Of a DNA stretch of 64,000 nucleotides, positions 55,275 to 64,000 are shown piece by piece. Under the pieces are notes generated by a model. That model made no database searches and was not told where the DNA came from. It saw only the letters and a program-made list of their open reading frames with translations. The number at the start of each line of letters is the position of its first letter. Positions within the stretch are counted from its first letter, which is position 1. The translations under genes and the position numbers were made by a program. This DNA is from Acinetobacter ursingii DSM 16037 = CIP 107286 (GTDB taxonomy: Bacteria; Pseudomonadota; Gammaproteobacteria; Pseudomonadales; Moraxellaceae): positions 115,448 through 179,447 of the forward strand of contig NZ_KB849715.1 in NCBI RefSeq assembly GCF_000368825.1. The letters are read 5' to 3'.

Positions 55275-56687
55275 CTATTTCTTTTTAGCAAAGAAATAAC
55301 CTATAGCCAAAATAATAAACCAGATTGGACTAACTTTTAATGATTCAAGTGTGGTTTCATCCAAAGCAAGGAAATAGATGGTTGCAAGGAAGAATAAGAT
55401 CACCACCCAACAAGTAAACACACCACCAGGTAATTTAAAGATCGATTGCTCATGTAATTCAGGTCTATTTTTACGGTAGTTAATATAACTCCACATAATA
55501 ATAATCCACACACAGATAAACAAAATGGTCGACAATGTCGTCGCTAATGTAAACGCGGTGACTTCATCATTTGTGCCTGTTTGTACTTTATAAATGTACT
55601 GGACAAACGCACCAATGAAGATACAAATAGAAGAGAAAATCAACGCTTTTGCTGGAACTGCTGACTTAGACAACATGGCAAAGAGTTTTGGTGCTTTTTG
55701 ATCTGTTGAGAGACCAAACAACATACGGCTAGTCGAAAACACGCCACTATTCATGGATGACATTACAGAAGACAGTACGACCAGATTCATGATAATCGCA
55801 GCAGAGGCGATACCTGCTTGTGAGAAGATATTCACAAATGGACTGACTTTAGGATTGATTTGATCCCACGGAGTCACACACATCACCACAAACAATGCCA
55901 ATACGTAGAAAATAATAATACGAATTGGAATCGAATTAATCGCTTTTGGTAAGTTACGTTTTGGATCCTGTGTCTCCGCAGCCGTCGTTCCGACCAGCTC
56001 TACCCCAACAAAGGCAAAAATGGCAATCTGGAAACCTGCTAAAAAGCCATCTAGTCCTTTTGGAAAAAAGCCACCATGAGTCCAAAGATTACTCACACTT
56101 GCGGTCGTACCCGAAGAGTTGGTAAAGCCTGTAAAAATCATCCACAAACCAACAGCAATTAATACAATAATTGCTGTGATTTTTACCATCGCAAACCAGA
56201 ACTCCATTTCACCGAACAATTTTACCGTAACCAGATTTAATCCAAGTACAAATAAAATGGCAACGGTACTAATCAGCAACCCACCCAATGCCGTGAAAGA
56301 TTCACCGCCATTGAAGAATTCCAGATAATAAATAATGGCGGATAAATCTGCGATCCCAATCGTGACCCAACACAGCCAATACGTCCAACCGACAAAATAA
56401 CCCGCCCATGGGCCGATCAAATCAGTCGATAAATCAATAAAAGACTTATATTTAAGATTGGATAACAGTAATTCGCCCAGCGCGCGCATGACGAAAAACA
56501 CCATGATACCAATCAGGCCATAAATAAAGAGAATAGAAGGACCAGCCAAACTAATGGTTTTACCTGACCCCATGAATAACCCTGTACCAATCGCCCCACC
56601 AATTGCAATTAATTGGAGATGACGGTTGGATAAGCTGCGTGAGAGTTCACCTTCTCCAGAATGTGAACCAAAATTTTCATTTGACAT
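55275..56687 (-). CDS. cycA: Amino acid permease, D-serine/D-alanine/glycine type
   Basis: This 470-residue APC-family proton symporter has about 12 transmembrane helices. After a short polar N-terminus comes 'SLSNRHLQLIAIGGAIGTGL', then 'FVMRALGELLLSNLKYKSF' and 'GYFVGWTYWLCWVTIGIADL', all closely CycA-like. CycA imports glycine, D-alanine and D-serine. Specificity is inferred from these stretches. The gene stands alone with its own terminator. Confidence 0.88.
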   Translation of the reverse strand: MSNENFGSHSGEGELSRSLSNRHLQLIAIGGAIGTGLFMGSGKTISLAGPSILFIYGLIGIMVFFVMRALGELLLSNLKYKSFIDLSTDLIGPWAGYFVGWTYWLCWVTIGIADLSAIIYYLEFFNGGESFTALGGLLISTVAILFVLGLNLVTVKLFGEMEFWFAMVKITAIIVLIAVGLWMIFTGFTNSSGTTASVSNLWTHGGFFPKGLDGFLAGFQIAIFAFVGVELVGTTAAETQDPKRNLPKAINSIPIRIIIFYVLALFVVMCVTPWDQINPKVSPFVNIFSQAGIASAAIIMNLVVLSSVMSSMNSGVFSTSRMLFGLSTDQKAPKLFAMLSKSAVPAKALIFSSICIFIGAFVQYIYKVQTGTNDEVTAFTLATTLSTILFICVWIIIMWSYINYRKNRPELHEQSIFKLPGGVFTCWVVILFFLATIYFLALDETTLESLKVSPIWFIILAIGYFFAKKK

Positions 56688-56966
56688 TGTTTTTTTTAAC
56701 TCTCAAATTTTGTACTTTAAAATTAGCCTAAAACCATTAAAACAAAAAAGTTTTTTTAACTTATTGTTTTATTTTTTTGATAAATAACGCCTATAAGATG
56801 TTTTTTTAGACATACTTACTCCATTTTTAAGCTGTAATTGAACTTATCCCTGAGATTGCAGTTTACGTGCCAAAGTATTTTTTGGCGATATTTTCCTGCA
56901 AAATTTGTGTTTAAAGTTCCCAATTGTTACATTTCACTGATTTATTAATTCCAAGATGCACTGAAT

Positions 56967-58355
56967 ATGAGCAAAGTTAAAACGGTTTATCGCTGTGAAC
57001 AATGTGGTACAGATCATCCCAAGTGGTCAGGTCAGTGCTCAGAATGCGGTGAATGGAATAGTTTGCTTGAAGTGCGTGTTGAACCCGCTTCCTCACATCG
57101 TGCTAAACCTAAATTAGGCGGTTATGCAGGTCAAACTTCCGCAGTCACCATCTTAAATCAGATCTCTGTGTCGCACGAAACAAGAGTTGCCACAGGGATT
57201 GGTGAGTTTGATCGGGTACTCGGTGGTGGATTGGTGACTGGCTCAGTGGTGCTGATTGGGGGCGATCCCGGCATTGGTAAATCGACCATTTTGCTGCAAA
57301 CCGCAACTTATATGGCGAGTAGTAATAGCTCTGCACTCTATGTAACAGGTGAAGAATCCTTATCTCAGGTTGCATTACGCGCCCAAAGGCTCGACTTACC
57401 GACCGATAAACTCAAAGTCATGGCTGAAACTTGTGTAGAACGGATATGTGAAATTTTGGCTCAGGAACGCCCTGCCGTTGCCATATTAGATTCCATTCAA
57501 ACCTTATATACAGAAACTTTACAATCTGCCCCCGGTGGTGTTTCTCAAATCCGTGAATCTGCTGCTTTACTCACACGTTTTGCCAAACATAGCGGAACAG
57601 CCCTATTTATCGTGGGTCATGTCACTAAAGAAGGTGCTTTGGCTGGTCCACGTGTGCTTGAACATATGGTGGATTGTGTTTTGTATTTTGAAGGGCAATC
57701 AGATTCACGCTACCGCATGATTCGTGCGGTAAAAAACCGTTTTGGTGCAGTCAATGAACTGGGCGTTTTTGGCATGACCGATAAAGGTTTACGTGAAGTC
57801 GCCAATCCTTCGGCTATTTTCTTAAGTCGTTATGATGAAGCCATTCCGGGTTCTATTGTCATGATCAGCCGCGAAGGTACTCGCCCACTTTTAGTCGAAG
57901 TACAGGCGCTGGTCGATGATGCGCATGGACAACCACGTCGTGTTGCATTAGGTTTAGAACAAAACCGTTTAAACATGTTACTTGCAGTGATGCATCGTCA
58001 TGGTGGCGTTCAAACTTCTGGACAAGATGTTTATGTTAATGTGGTGGGCGGCTTAAAAATTACCGAAACAGGTTCAGATTTGGCAGTCCTTTTAGCCTGT
58101 GCGTCTAGCTTACGTGGCAAAGCCTTACCACAACAATTGGCTGTATTTGGAGAGGTCGGATTATCGGGTGAAATTCGCCCCGTTCCAAATGGTCAGGAAC
58201 GTCTCAAAGAAGCCGCCAAACATGGATTTAAATATGTCATTTTGCCGCGTGGCAATGCTCCGCAAAAGACCGTTGATGGGGTACAAATTATTGCGGTTGC
58301 AAGGTTGCACGAAGCATTAACAGAAGCCATGCAACTAAGTGACGAGTTAAATTAA
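56967..58355 (+). CDS. radA: DNA repair protein RadA
   Basis: This 462-residue RecA-like branch-migration helicase aids recombination intermediates. A zinc finger (Cys10, Cys13, Cys24, Cys27) is followed by the ATPase core with Walker A 'GGDPGIGKST' near residue 97 and Walker B 'PAVAILDSIQTL'. The RadA signature KNRFG ('VKNRFGAVNELGVFGM') and a C-terminal Lon-protease-like domain ('SDLAVLLACASSLRGKALP') complete the layout. It is transcribed alone. Confidence 0.97.
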   Translation: MSKVKTVYRCEQCGTDHPKWSGQCSECGEWNSLLEVRVEPASSHRAKPKLGGYAGQTSAVTILNQISVSHETRVATGIGEFDRVLGGGLVTGSVVLIGGDPGIGKSTILLQTATYMASSNSSALYVTGEESLSQVALRAQRLDLPTDKLKVMAETCVERICEILAQERPAVAILDSIQTLYTETLQSAPGGVSQIRESAALLTRFAKHSGTALFIVGHVTKEGALAGPRVLEHMVDCVLYFEGQSDSRYRMIRAVKNRFGAVNELGVFGMTDKGLREVANPSAIFLSRYDEAIPGSIVMISREGTRPLLVEVQALVDDAHGQPRRVALGLEQNRLNMLLAVMHRHGGVQTSGQDVYVNVVGGLKITETGSDLAVLLACASSLRGKALPQQLAVFGEVGLSGEIRPVPNGQERLKEAAKHGFKYVILPRGNAPQKTVDGVQIIAVARLHEALTEAMQLSDELN

Positions 58356-58461
58356 ATCGTCCGATATGATTTGACATAAAAAAACATATTTTTGTTATTG
58401 AAATTCGTCAAAAAAGCCTGCATAAATACACTTGTAAATTGAATTTATATAGGATTTTTCG

Positions 58462-59469
58462 ATGGAAGTACGACAGCGTAGTTTATTGGCAGGTGTTTTG
58501 ATGGCCGCCTTGGTCGTTGCACCGCTTGCTGAAGCAAAACGTGCAGGTGGCGGTAAAAGTCATGGTATGTCACGTTCAGCCGCTCCAAGCCAGTCTTACC
58601 AACAACCTCGTCAAGTGACTCCTGCACCTCAAACAGCACCTGCTGGTACACCACAGCGTTCTGGTCCGGGTGTTGGTTCAATGGTTGCTGCGGGTGTGGC
58701 AGGTGCTGCTGTGGGTGCCGTTGCTGCCAATGCGCTGGCGGATGACCGTCATTCAACTTCTCCTGAGCAACAAGCCACTCAACAGGATGCAGCAGCTCAG
58801 CAGGCAAAAGCCGAGCAAGAAAAGAAAAGTGGCATCCCGGGCTGGATCTGGATTATCTTGATTGCTGCGATTGCTTTCTTTATTTTCCGTAGATTTAGCA
58901 ATAAGCAAAAAGTTGCTGGCAATAATCCGTTTGCGCCAAACAATAGTGGCAATGCTGTACCATTTGGACAAAACACATCGACAAACCGCGCTAATTCTGG
59001 TGATAACACCAATATTTTTGGGCAAAGTGTCGGTGGCAACGCAAATGCAGCACCATCTTCTGCACCGTTTGGTAGTGCTTATACCAACAGTGGTAGTCAG
59101 CTTCCCGATGGAACAGAACCTGCAACTTTCTTACGTGTTGCACGCCAGCGTTTTAACCATATTCAATCGGTGAATTCTGCTAGCAATATTGAAGAAATTC
59201 GTCGTTATTTGACACCAGATCTTTATAGCTCAATGTATAACGACATTATGGCGAATCAAGATCAGGACGTTGCTGAGTTTAGTAACTTAAATGCAATGGT
59301 GGTGGATAGCACAACGGAAAATGGTCAGTATGTGGTCAGTGTTCGTTTCACAGGTACAGTAAGTGAAGATCTGAATAGCTTACCGCAACCCTTCTCTGAA
59401 ATCTGGCACTTTGTTAAGCCAGCAGGTTCAAGTGAAGATTGGAAAGTGGCTGGGATTCAGCAAGACTAA
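58462..59469 (+). CDS. Tim44-like domain membrane protein
   Basis: This 335-residue protein has a signal/anchor segment (residues 8-25), a low-complexity Ser/Gln/Pro/Gly region and an alanine-glycine hydrophobic hairpin (about 72-95). A clear transmembrane helix (WIWIILIAAIAFFIFRRF, ~132-150) and an Asn/Gly/Ser-rich linker follow. The C-terminal Tim44-like domain starts near residue 220 ('FLRVARQRFNHIQ...'). Bacterial Tim44 relatives are tied to membrane-protein handling, but the function is undetermined. A terminator follows immediately. Confidence 0.85.
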   Translation: MEVRQRSLLAGVLMAALVVAPLAEAKRAGGGKSHGMSRSAAPSQSYQQPRQVTPAPQTAPAGTPQRSGPGVGSMVAAGVAGAAVGAVAANALADDRHSTSPEQQATQQDAAAQQAKAEQEKKSGIPGWIWIILIAAIAFFIFRRFSNKQKVAGNNPFAPNNSGNAVPFGQNTSTNRANSGDNTNIFGQSVGGNANAAPSSAPFGSAYTNSGSQLPDGTEPATFLRVARQRFNHIQSVNSASNIEEIRRYLTPDLYSSMYNDIMANQDQDVAEFSNLNAMVVDSTTENGQYVVSVRFTGTVSEDLNSLPQPFSEIWHFVKPAGSSEDWKVAGIQQD

Positions 59470-59488
59470 CGTTTCGCTAAAAATAAAG

Positions 59489-59517
59489 TAAGCCGCATCA
59501 GCGGCTTATTTTTTTAT
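59489..59517 (+). terminator. Terminator after the Tim44-like gene
   Basis: TAAGCCGC pairs with GCGGCTTA around ATCA and is followed by seven T. Confidence 0.9.
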
Positions 59518-59567
59518 CTGTGATCTTAATATTAATCATCAGATACAATATTAAAATCACACTTTTA

Positions 59568-60563
59568 CTATGCTATTGCCGCTGGAAAAGCAATCACCTG
59601 ATCAATACGCATGTTTTCAGTTGCGATCATCAGTAACCGATCGATCCCTAAAGCAATACCCGAACAAGCAGGCATATGTGGTAAAGCTGCCAAAAGATGT
59701 TCATCAAGTGGCATTTCGGCTAAGCCTTGTTGTTTACGTTCAAGATTATCCGCTTCAAAACGCTGTCTTAATGTTTGCGCATCCAATAATTCATCATAAG
59801 CATTGGCCAGTTCTAAACCTTCAATATAAACCTCAAAACGTGCGGCAACCTGTTCACCGTCATCATCAATACGCACTTTAGCCAGTGATGCCATTTCTGG
59901 AGGAAAATCAGTTAAAAATACGGGCGTATCAAACCCCAGACTCGGCTCAACAAAATGCGAAAATAATAAATCCATATAGGCGAGCCGATCTTCTCCCAAA
60001 TCTAGCGTCAGCCCGACGCGTCGCGCGGTATCTTTCAATTGCTTTAGATTGGCTTGCAATGGATTAATATCCAGACGATCCTGAAAGGCATGTTTATAAC
60101 TGAGTATCATCGGGCGAATCTCATCAAAACGATGATACAAACAACTGTGTAATAAATCAGCCGTTTCATGCATTAAGTCTTTAAGATCAAATTCAGGGCG
60201 ATACCATTCCAACATGGTAAACTCACTATTATGTTTACGTCCATGTTCATCATCACGAAATACTTTACAAATCTGATAAATCGGGCCACTGCCACTGGCG
60301 AGCAAACGCTTCATGGCAAACTCAGGCGAGGTTTGTAAATATTGAATACACTCTTCGCCTTCAATATGGCGTAATGCACGTACTGAAGCCAAATGCACAT
60401 CGGTTACCCCTGCCTGAGAAATAATGGGTGTTTCGACCTCCAACACATCACGCTCTGCAAAAAAAGTACGAATGGTCTGATACAGTTTGGCACGTGCTTT
60501 AAGTGCTTCAATCGAACAGGTCGGTTGATACGTTTTTAAATTTAAATCCGACTGTTTACTCAT
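59568..60563 (-). CDS. epmA: Elongation factor P--(R)-beta-lysine ligase EpmA
   Basis: This 331-residue class II lysyl-tRNA-synthetase-like enzyme attaches beta-lysine to EF-P. It lacks the tRNA anticodon-binding domain of LysRS. The start chosen (ATG 60563) overlaps the pdxB stop by four bases (ATGA). 'LEVETPIISQAGVTD' is motif 1-like, 'VFRDDEHGRKHNSEFTMLEWYRP' motif 2, and 'GIALGIDRLLMI' motif 3. Confidence 0.93.
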   Translation of the reverse strand: MSKQSDLNLKTYQPTCSIEALKARAKLYQTIRTFFAERDVLEVETPIISQAGVTDVHLASVRALRHIEGEECIQYLQTSPEFAMKRLLASGSGPIYQICKVFRDDEHGRKHNSEFTMLEWYRPEFDLKDLMHETADLLHSCLYHRFDEIRPMILSYKHAFQDRLDINPLQANLKQLKDTARRVGLTLDLGEDRLAYMDLLFSHFVEPSLGFDTPVFLTDFPPEMASLAKVRIDDDGEQVAARFEVYIEGLELANAYDELLDAQTLRQRFEADNLERKQQGLAEMPLDEHLLAALPHMPACSGIALGIDRLLMIATENMRIDQVIAFPAAIA

Positions 60564-61627
60564 GCCGCAGGCCCTCCATATGCAGCCCATTCACGGCGTA
60601 GTGGATATTCTATTCTAAGTCGATCAAAAGCTTGCTGATCGACTTGTCCTTCTTTGACACAAGCACGTAAATGTTGATCGTCACGCTGAATATCATAAAT
60701 CTCTGTTAAATATCGTTGTAACGCTTGTTTTAAGGATAAATCTTTAAAGTAAGGTTCACCAATCGGGAGTTGTGACTCAAACTGCTTCTCAGCTTTAAAA
60801 CCAAAATGCTGACAAAACGCCTGATACACCATTTGTGTACCGCGCGCTTTACCTTCCAAACTGTAACCTGCAATATGCGGTGTCACCAAGCTAACTAAAT
60901 CTAACAGTCGCTCAGAAATGACAGGTTCATGTTCAAACACATCCAGCACCACTTGACGCTGCGTTTTTTGAATATTTTCAATTAAATCAGCTTCTTCTAT
61001 CACAGGCCCTCGCGCACTATTGATCAAAATCGTTTGAGCTGGAATACATGCGAGTCGATCGGCATTGATGAGATGATAAGTCGGATAATCGCCTGTTTTG
61101 GTGAGTGGAACATGGATTGAAATGGCATTACTACGTTGTAGTAATTCATCTAATGAAACATTTTCAATCTGATCAAGCTGCACATAAGGGTCATAGCCAA
61201 TAATGTGCCAATCCAACAATTTTGCCATGTAAGCCAAACGACGACCGACATTGCCCAAACCGATAATACCTAAGGTAAACTGCTGTTCTTGTTGTAAAAG
61301 CTCTGGTCTTAAATGTAATAACGCTGTAATGACATATTCCGCGACCGCCTGAGCATTACATCCAGGTGCATTACTCCACGCAATGCCTTGTTGTTGCAGT
61401 GCAGTAATATCCATATGGTCTGTACCAATGGTCGCACTGCCTACAAATTTTAATGCGCTGTGATCGATTAAAGTATGATCTACTTTGGTCACAGATCGAA
61501 TAATTAAAGCATCGGCATCTTTGACATCTTCATGCTGCAAATGTCGACCACCACGATGTTCAACTTTGCCAAATTCAGAAAAAAAATAGTCGGTAAATGC
61601 CAGATTTTCATCTGCAATCATCTTCAT
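60560..61627 (-). CDS. pdxB: Erythronate-4-phosphate dehydrogenase
   Basis: This 355-residue NAD-dependent D-2-hydroxyacid dehydrogenase catalyses the second step of the DXP-independent vitamin B6 pathway. The start is ATG 61627, preceded by TTGGAA; a TTG 12 bases upstream is less likely. The enzyme begins 'MIADENLAFTDYFFSEFG', shows the nucleotide-binding 'LGIIGLGNVGRRLAYMAK', 'NSARGPVIEEADL' and the C-terminal PdxB dimerisation domain. Its stop overlaps epmA. Confidence 0.93.
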   Translation of the reverse strand: MKMIADENLAFTDYFFSEFGKVEHRGGRHLQHEDVKDADALIIRSVTKVDHTLIDHSALKFVGSATIGTDHMDITALQQQGIAWSNAPGCNAQAVAEYVITALLHLRPELLQQEQQFTLGIIGLGNVGRRLAYMAKLLDWHIIGYDPYVQLDQIENVSLDELLQRSNAISIHVPLTKTGDYPTYHLINADRLACIPAQTILINSARGPVIEEADLIENIQKTQRQVVLDVFEHEPVISERLLDLVSLVTPHIAGYSLEGKARGTQMVYQAFCQHFGFKAEKQFESQLPIGEPYFKDLSLKQALQRYLTEIYDIQRDDQHLRACVKEGQVDQQAFDRLRIEYPLRREWAAYGGPAA

Positions 61628-61767
61628 ATACTGTTCCAATCACTCACTGGCATTTATCATAACGCGTCACTCGGTACGTGACTACGCTCGTCATTTATAA
61701 ATCGAATTTTTTACCAGCATCCATTTTTAAATTTTTATGCTCAATGAATTGTGAAATCTATATTTGC

Positions 61768-62652
61768 TTATTTCTTGTTTGGTTCTAATATCAAATGCAA
61801 CATATGGGTCGCAGTGGTATGTCTGATGTGATCTGGTCGGGCATGAAAATAACGTTCTGATAGAGCATCGCCAGATAAATCTTCAAGTATTTGAAAATCC
61901 ATTTGATTCACGAGATCATGCAATTCTAATGAATTAAATTGCCCCATCAATGGTTCGCGTAAGATTTTTGTGAATTGAGCAACGGCTTGAGTTCCTATTT
62001 TTTCAATCCCCCGAAGTGAATCAAAATTAATCGAATAATCCAGAACAATTTCACTTTGCTTCGCTGCAAAACTGGCAATACTACTTAAGGTCTGTAAGGT
62101 GGTTTCAGGCTGTAAATAGTGCGTTGTACCCAGCCATGAATAAAAAGCAGGACGATCTTGCGTATAGTTACTACGAGCTAGAACCTCTCCCAAAGCTTCC
62201 TTTTCAAAATCGATGGCAACAAATTCGACATTGGCAGGAATATCACCCAGTTGTTTAAGTTTTTGGATTTTTAAACGCTGTGTATCGGGGTGATCAACCT
62301 CAAAAATTTTTAAATCTGGATAATGCTGTGCCAAACGTAAGGCAAATGAATCTAAGCCTGCCCCAACAAGCACATATTGATCAATTCCCTTTTCAATCGC
62401 CTGTTGCAAGCAATCTTCAGCATAACGCGAACGCCCCACGACCTGAGCTGTTAACAAACCTAACGTTCGATTCAATGCTGGTGAGTTAAAGATTCTATTC
62501 ACCAAAGGCAAGGTTAATAACCTTTTCCACGCGTTATTGGTCATTTCAAATGCATAAGCATCGGCAAAAATCGGATCATGCGCGAATAAATAATGATGGG
62601 CGCGTAATGCCGCAGCGGCTTCTGCGGTACGACTTGACCGTCCTTGTTTCAT
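61768..62652 (-). CDS. SAM-dependent methyltransferase (LCMT/TIGR00027 type)
   Basis: This 294-residue class I methyltransferase of the leucine-carboxyl-methyltransferase-like family carries 'SSRTAEAAAALRAHH' at the N-terminus, the SAM-binding 'YVLVGAGLDSFALRL' and acidic 'FEVDHPDTQ'. The start ATG at 62652 has AGGAAG directly upstream, better than the ATG at 62673. Bacterial members of this family (often with polyketide genes or alone) have unknown substrates. Confidence 0.85.
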   Translation of the reverse strand: MKQGRSSRTAEAAAALRAHHYLFAHDPIFADAYAFEMTNNAWKRLLTLPLVNRIFNSPALNRTLGLLTAQVVGRSRYAEDCLQQAIEKGIDQYVLVGAGLDSFALRLAQHYPDLKIFEVDHPDTQRLKIQKLKQLGDIPANVEFVAIDFEKEALGEVLARSNYTQDRPAFYSWLGTTHYLQPETTLQTLSSIASFAAKQSEIVLDYSINFDSLRGIEKIGTQAVAQFTKILREPLMGQFNSLELHDLVNQMDFQILEDLSGDALSERYFHARPDHIRHTTATHMLHLILEPNKK

Positions 62653-62670
62653 GTCATCTTCCTTTAAAAG

Positions 62671-62707
62671 CAAAATAAAAGCAGTCGATTGAAAACAATA
62701 GACTGCT
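62671..62707 (-). terminator. Terminator upstream of the methyltransferase gene
   Basis: AGCAGTCGATTG pairs with CAATAGACTGCT around AAAA (one mismatch). Read on the minus strand it is followed by TTTATTTTG. No minus-strand gene of its own remains upstream; the IS is there instead. Confidence 0.65.
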
Positions 62708-62830
62708 TCATTTGAAAATAAACCAGAAAATTAAGCGTCTACTTTACTTTTGCTTAGATTAGTTTGGTAAGAGGTGGTCCCACATGTTTGAACAACTAAA
62801 AGCTTATTTATAAGTGATACTCTGCTCTAG

Positions 62831-63657
62831 TTAAGCTACCTTATTTTGTTGTGGTAGCTGGTCATAGTAAAACTCATCTGGAGTCATTTTGTCCAGACTC
62901 GAATGAGGTCGTTTCAAATTATAAAATTCAAAATATGCGTTTAATTGCTTCTTCGCATCCAAAACATTGCTGTAGGCTTTGAGATACACCTCTTCATATT
63001 TAACGCTCCGCCATAATCGTTCAACCATCACATTATCAACCCATCGACCTTTACCATCCATACTGATTTGAATGCCATTTGATTTCAATACATCAATAAA
63101 TGCATCACTGGTAAACTGACTGCCTTGGTCTGTATTAAATATTTCAGGTCGACCATATTTTTCAATAGCTTCATTTAATGTTTCTATGCAAAATGTAACC
63201 TCCATACTAATCGATACTCTATGCGCAAGTACCTTGCGGCTATGCCAATCAATCACAGCACATAAATAAACAAAGCCTTTTGCCATAGGGATATACGTTA
63301 TATCCGTAGACCACACTTGATTACTGCGCTGAATAGCCAATCCTTTGAGCAGATATGGATATTTGCGGTGAGCTTGATTAGCCTGGCTTAAATTTGGTTT
63401 GCAATATAACGCATTAATGCCCATTTTCTTCATTAAAGTACGTGTATGACGTCGTCCTATATGATGTCCTTGACGATTCAACAAATCACGCATCATACGG
63501 CTACCTGCAAAAGGGTATTGCATATGTAACTCATCCATACACCGCATCAGCTTCAGATCTGATGCACTCACAGGTTTTGGGCGATAGTAATAACAACCAC
63601 GGGAGACTTTCAGCAGCTGAGCTTGCTTAGATACTGAAATCTGAAGTGAGTCATCGA
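62831..63657 (-). CDS. IS3-family transposase OrfB (third IS)
   Basis: The DDE transposase core: Asp in 'VWSTDITYIPMAKGF', Asp in 'FNTDQGSQFTSDAF', Glu in 'VDNVMVERLWRSVKYEEV'. An ATG-started frame begins at 63571, but the frame is open earlier and encodes conserved 'QPQKLIDDSLQISVSKQAQLL' near 63660. The protein is therefore expected as an OrfAB product via -1 frameshifting in the overlap. Intact to its stop. Confidence 0.9.
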
Positions 63658-63975
63658 TTAACTTTTGTGGTTGAAGCGGCCCAGTTTCTTCAACACACCT
63701 TCTAAAAAATCAATTTCTAATGCCTGCTCACCGATTTTTGCATGTAGTTTTTTTAGATCGATGGGTGGTTCTGTTGGAGCTTTTGATTGATCGAAAGCTT
63801 GCGAGGAAGCTGAAATCAGTTGATTTTTCCAGTCGATAATTTGGTTTTGATGAACATCAAATTCAGCACTCAATTCAGCAAGTGTTTTTTCTGCTTTAAT
63901 CGCAGCAAGTGCTACCTTAGCTTTAAAATCATTTGAATGATTTCTTCTTGGTCTACGTGCCATAAAATACTCCAT
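63658..63975 (-). CDS. IS3-family transposase OrfA (third IS)
   Basis: A 105-residue DNA-binding half with helix-turn-helix 'HSNDFKAKVALAAIKAEKTL' then ELSAEFDVHQNQIIDWK and a C-terminal zipper helix (LHAKIGEQALEIDFLEGVLKKLG). It is overlapped by the OrfB frame. ATGG start with GGAG upstream (ATATATGGAG). Confidence 0.9.
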   Translation of the reverse strand: MEYFMARRPRRNHSNDFKAKVALAAIKAEKTLAELSAEFDVHQNQIIDWKNQLISASSQAFDQSKAPTEPPIDLKKLHAKIGEQALEIDFLEGVLKKLGRFNHKS

Positions 63976-64000
63976 ATATTGATGTTTATAACATCATTTG

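Larger units (their letters stand above)
62750..64000 (-). mobile_element. Third IS3-family element, partial (runs past window edge)
   Basis: orfA and orfB of an IS3-family element lie on the minus strand, with orfA starting 25 bases from the window edge. The left end must lie between about 62710 and 62830; the exact terminus and inverted repeat cannot be fixed because the right end lies outside. It differs from both elements near 36 kb. Confidence 0.8.

Noticed and set aside
58445..59025. Long antisense frames opposite the Tim44-like gene
   Set aside because: Shadow frames caused by the repetitive Gln/Ala/Asn-rich coding sequence of the real gene.

Overview
The window is chromosomal DNA from a gammaproteobacterium, most probably an Acinetobacter species. 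Several things point there: moderate AT richness, RNase HI fused to the DNA polymerase III epsilon subunit, paired dimeric and monomeric isocitrate dehydrogenases, a SutA/AtfA-type acidic RNA polymerase-associated protein, a very long multi-LysM MltD, and the gene orders described below. About 50 protein genes are intact. There are two tRNA-Glu genes, a 6S RNA and three IS3-family elements; the last element runs off the right edge. The left edge cuts an M16 peptidase.

Region 1 (1-11.5 kb) is metabolism: a ClC anion transporter, a PhzF-like enzyme, a TcyP-type cystine transporter, dimeric Icd, the pseudouridine synthase RluE, monomeric Idh, an exported 5-hydroxyisourate hydrolase, a tandem tRNA-Glu pair with a clear sigma70 promoter and terminator, and an old-yellow-enzyme oxidoreductase. 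Region 2 (11.6-20.5 kb) is a minus-strand cluster for envelope and peptide uptake: mltD followed by yejABEF. Region 3 (20.6-24.8 kb) is rnhA-dnaQ, a FimL-like twitching regulator and nudC. Region 4 (24.8-28.7 kb) is an esterase plus the dolP-yraN-lpoA / rsmI neighbourhood known from enterics. Region 5 (28.7-34.8 kb) is the small acidic SutA/AtfA-like protein and the conserved ygfB-pepP-ubiH-ubiI operon, divergent from a coiled-coil gene, zapA and ssrS (6S RNA).

Region 6 (34.9-39.0 kb) is a graveyard just downstream of the 6S RNA. It holds a frameshifted integrase remnant, an IS3-family element nested into the left end of an older copy of itself (three 40-bp left ends in tandem, TCT target duplication, remnant of the older copy on the right), a transposase fragment with a 7-bp repeat expansion, a second IS3-family element of about 1236 bp, and truncated SDR and OmpW genes. 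Region 7 (39.1-45 kb) is an exported solute-binding-like protein, an exported alpha/beta hydrolase, and a copper-type P1B ATPase with a Cys-rich N-terminus. The ATPase is divergent from a MerR regulator, across a textbook 19-bp-spacer MerR promoter.

Region 8 (45-62.7 kb) is housekeeping: gyrA (Thr at the quinolone-determining position 81), etfBA, xerC with an alpha/beta hydrolase and SseB, the lptM-lysA-dapF group, cycA, radA, a Tim44-like membrane protein, pdxB-epmA, and a SAM-dependent methyltransferase. Region 9 (62.7-64 kb) is part of a third IS3-family element.

No CRISPR array, prophage structural genes or obvious defence operon are visible. The strongest unusual signal is the self-nested IS at 35.35-36.70 kb. 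Other points of note are the RNase H-DnaQ fusion, the Cys-rich ATPase leader, the long hairpin upstream of the cystine transporter gene and a possible untranslated transcript unit between etfA and gyrA. All identifications come from reading the sequence and from remembered family features; no database search was run.
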